Shown here piece by piece: positions 5,759-9,464 of a stretch of DNA of 9,464 bases. The stretch lies in contig URWH01000061.1 in assembly GCA_900551515.1 (NCBI GenBank), forward strand, positions 1 through 9,464, in the 5' to 3' direction. The DNA comes from an uncultured Porphyromonadaceae bacterium (GTDB lineage: Bacteria > Bacteroidota > Bacteroidia > Bacteroidales > Muribaculaceae). Below the pieces are notes generated by a model. The model was not told the origin of the DNA, ran no database searches, and saw only the letters and a program-made list of their open reading frames with translations. Each line of letters starts with the position of its first letter. Positions within the stretch are counted from its first letter, which is position 1. A program made the position numbers and the translations under genes.

Positions 5759-7618
5759 ATGACAGAAAAAACAAAAGAGTTATTGTTCGACCAGTTCCCG
5801 CCGGTTTCGACCGAAGAATGGAAAGCGAAGGTTGAAGCCGACCTCAAAGGCGTACCCTTCGAAAAGAAACTGGTCTGGCGGACAAATGAAGGCTTCAATC
5901 TCCAGCCGATGTATCGCGCTGAGGACATCGCCGATCTTAAAACCACTGATTCTCTTCCCGGTGAATACCCGTATGTTCGCGGCACTAAAACCGACAACGA
6001 CTGGCTGTCACGTCAGGAAATCATCGCCGATACCGCAGCCGAAGCCAACGAAAAGTCTCTCGACGTGCTGAACAAGGGCATCAATTCGCTCGGATTCAAA
6101 GTGAAAGAGGCTACAGCCGATGAACTTGCCACCCTCCTCAAAGGCATCAGCGTTGAGGACGTAGAGATCAACTTCATCTGCTGCCCCCGCAAAGCCCTCC
6201 AGTTCGCTCAGGTGCTCGTCGACTATCTCAAAGCCAACGGCCTTGAAAAGAAATTCAAAGGTTCCATCGATTTCAACCCATTCAAAAAAGCCCTCAAACA
6301 CGGCGTTCCTTTCCCCGGCAATATCGCCGAAATGGGCAAAGAGATGCTTGCCATCGTCAAAGATGTGCCCGCCCTGCGTGTGCTCTCGGTCAACTCCGTG
6401 ATGCTCTCCGATGCCGGTGCCTACATCTTCGAAGAACTCGGCTATGCAATGGCCTGGGGCGCCGAATGGCTCACCCTTCTCACCGATGCCGGCCTCGACG
6501 CAACAGAAGTGGCCAACCGCATCAAATTCAACATGGGCGTTTCGAGCAACTATTTCATGGAGCTCGCCAAATTCCGCGCCGCACGCATGCTCTGGGCTCA
6601 GATAGCCAAGCAGTATGGCGCCGACGAAAAAGCTTGCCGTCAGGCCGTTCACGCCACCACTTCACGCTTCAACCAGACCATCTACGACGCTCACGTCAAT
6701 TTGCTCCGCAGCCAGACTGAGACGATGTCGGCAGCCCTTGCAGGCGTCGACTCGATCACCGTCGTTCCGTTCGACACTCCCTATCAGACTCCCGACGACT
6801 TCTCGGAGCGTATCGCCCGCAACCAGCAGTTCCTCCTCAAAGAGGAAAGCCACCTCGACAAAGTTGTCGATCCGGCAGGCGGCAGCTACTACGTTGAGAC
6901 TCTCACCGTATCGATAGCCAACGAAGCCTGGAAGCTCTTCCTAAAGGTAGAGGATGCAGACGGTTTCCTCGCTCAGGTCAACGCAGGCGAAGTGCAGAAA
7001 GCCATCCGCGAAGCTTCGGCAAAACGCCACACCGACGTTGCCCGCCGCAAAGAGATTCTCCTCGGCACAAACCAGTTCCCCAACATCAACGAAATGGCAG
7101 CCTCGAAAATCCACACCCCGGAAAAATGCGGATGCGGTTGCCACAAAAGTGAGGAAGAAGCATGCGAAACAGGCGAAGGTCTGCCCGTCAGCCGCGCAGC
7201 AAGCGATTTCGAAGCCCTCCGACTGGCTACGGAAGCTGCCGCCAACCGTCCGAAAGTGTTCATGCTCACAATCGGCAACCTCGCCATGCGTCTTGCACGT
7301 GCCCAGTTCTCAACCAACTTCTTCGGTTGCGCCGGCTACGAGATCATCGACAACCTCGGCTTCGAAACCGTTGAACAGGGCGTTGATGCCGCTCTTGAAA
7401 AAGGCGCCGACATCGTGGTGCTCTGCTCGAGCGACGACGAATATGCCTCCCTCGCTCCCGAAGCCTTCAAATACCTCAACGGACGCGCCCAGTTTGTAGT
7501 TGCCGGTGCTCCCGCCTGCATGGACGATCTCAAAGCCATCGGCATCAACGACTTCGTTCATGTTCGCTGCAACGTGCTCGACACACTGCGCGACTTCAAC
7601 AACCGCCTTCTCAAATAA
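5759..7618 (+). CDS. mutA: Methylmalonyl-CoA mutase small (beta) subunit
   Basis: A 619-residue cytoplasmic protein, the non-catalytic partner of MutB in the heterodimer that interconverts succinyl-CoA and (R)-methylmalonyl-CoA on the route to propionate. Residues 1 to about 440 are the mutase-type barrel. The segments [20 protein letters not shown] (264-283) and VDPAGGSYYVE mirror MutB encoded next door. Residues 498-619 are the cobalamin-binding-like flavodoxin fold, but the DxHxxG motif is absent: the matching segment reads GNLAMRLARAQF. This is as expected for a small subunit that does not bind B12. Between the domains lies an odd linker with C457, C459, C461, H462 and C469. The ATG at 5759 follows an A/T-rich leader without a Shine-Dalgarno. 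mutB begins 30 bp downstream, so the two are almost certainly one operon. The alternative of an isobutyryl-type mutase is unlikely given the pair. Confidence 0.96.
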   Translation: MTEKTKELLFDQFPPVSTEEWKAKVEADLKGVPFEKKLVWRTNEGFNLQPMYRAEDIADLKTTDSLPGEYPYVRGTKTDNDWLSRQEIIADTAAEANEKSLDVLNKGINSLGFKVKEATADELATLLKGISVEDVEINFICCPRKALQFAQVLVDYLKANGLEKKFKGSIDFNPFKKALKHGVPFPGNIAEMGKEMLAIVKDVPALRVLSVNSVMLSDAGAYIFEELGYAMAWGAEWLTLLTDAGLDATEVANRIKFNMGVSSNYFMELAKFRAARMLWAQIAKQYGADEKACRQAVHATTSRFNQTIYDAHVNLLRSQTETMSAALAGVDSITVVPFDTPYQTPDDFSERIARNQQFLLKEESHLDKVVDPAGGSYYVETLTVSIANEAWKLFLKVEDADGFLAQVNAGEVQKAIREASAKRHTDVARRKEILLGTNQFPNINEMAASKIHTPEKCGCGCHKSEEEACETGEGLPVSRAASDFEALRLATEAAANRPKVFMLTIGNLAMRLARAQFSTNFFGCAGYEIIDNLGFETVEQGVDAALEKGADIVVLCSSDDEYASLAPEAFKYLNGRAQFVVAGAPACMDDLKAIGINDFVHVRCNVLDTLRDFNNRLLK

Positions 7619-7648
7619 AACATTATTCACCCAACATAAAATACAATA

Positions 7649-9464
<1,816 letters not shown>

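Noticed and set aside
6008..6652. Minus-strand open frame antisense to mutA
   Set aside because: Shadow of a conserved gene, with the same reverse-codon composition as the other antisense frames.

Overview
The window reads as a chromosomal segment from a gut Bacteroidota, most likely order Bacteroidales and possibly Muribaculaceae. Three things point there. Gene starts have A/T-rich leaders with no consistent Shine-Dalgarno, and several are preceded by the Bacteroides-type -7 box TAnnTTTG. The methylmalonyl-CoA mutase is the two-subunit mutA-mutB type used in succinate-to-propionate fermentation. The protein sequences look Bacteroidales throughout. The family-level placement is inference from general resemblance; I could not run a search.

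Layout. (1) At 220-1533 (+) is a secreted outer-membrane beta-barrel, probably a DcaP-like porin. (2) A near-symmetrical bidirectional terminator at 1544-1578 separates it from a convergent SLC45/GPH-like sugar MFS transporter at 1588-2913 (-). (3) A 196-bp spacer with two GC-rich hairpins leads to nfo, endonuclease IV, at 3110-3955 (-). (4) A divergent promoter region at 3956-4144 serves nfo leftwards and udk-lptB rightwards. udk (uridine kinase, 4145-4777) overlaps lptB (LPS-export ATPase, 4774-5637) by an ATGA junction. (5) A 121-bp spacer with a putative promoter and a small hairpin precedes mutA (5759-7618) and mutB (7649 to the window end). mutB is cut off by the window edge just after its cobalamin-binding DxHxxG motif.

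How the genes relate. mutA and mutB encode the two subunits of one enzyme, adenosylcobalamin-dependent methylmalonyl-CoA mutase. udk and lptB are probably cotranscribed and translationally coupled, although their functions (pyrimidine salvage and lipopolysaccharide export) are not obviously linked. The porin, the sugar transporter and nfo are probably independent units.

Nothing here looks like a defence system, mobile element, CRISPR array or biosynthetic cluster. This is mainly core-genome content. The points worth a second look are small: start-site choices for udk and lptB, an acidic N-terminal extension on LptB, a Cys/His cluster in the MutA linker, and some intergenic repeats and hairpins.
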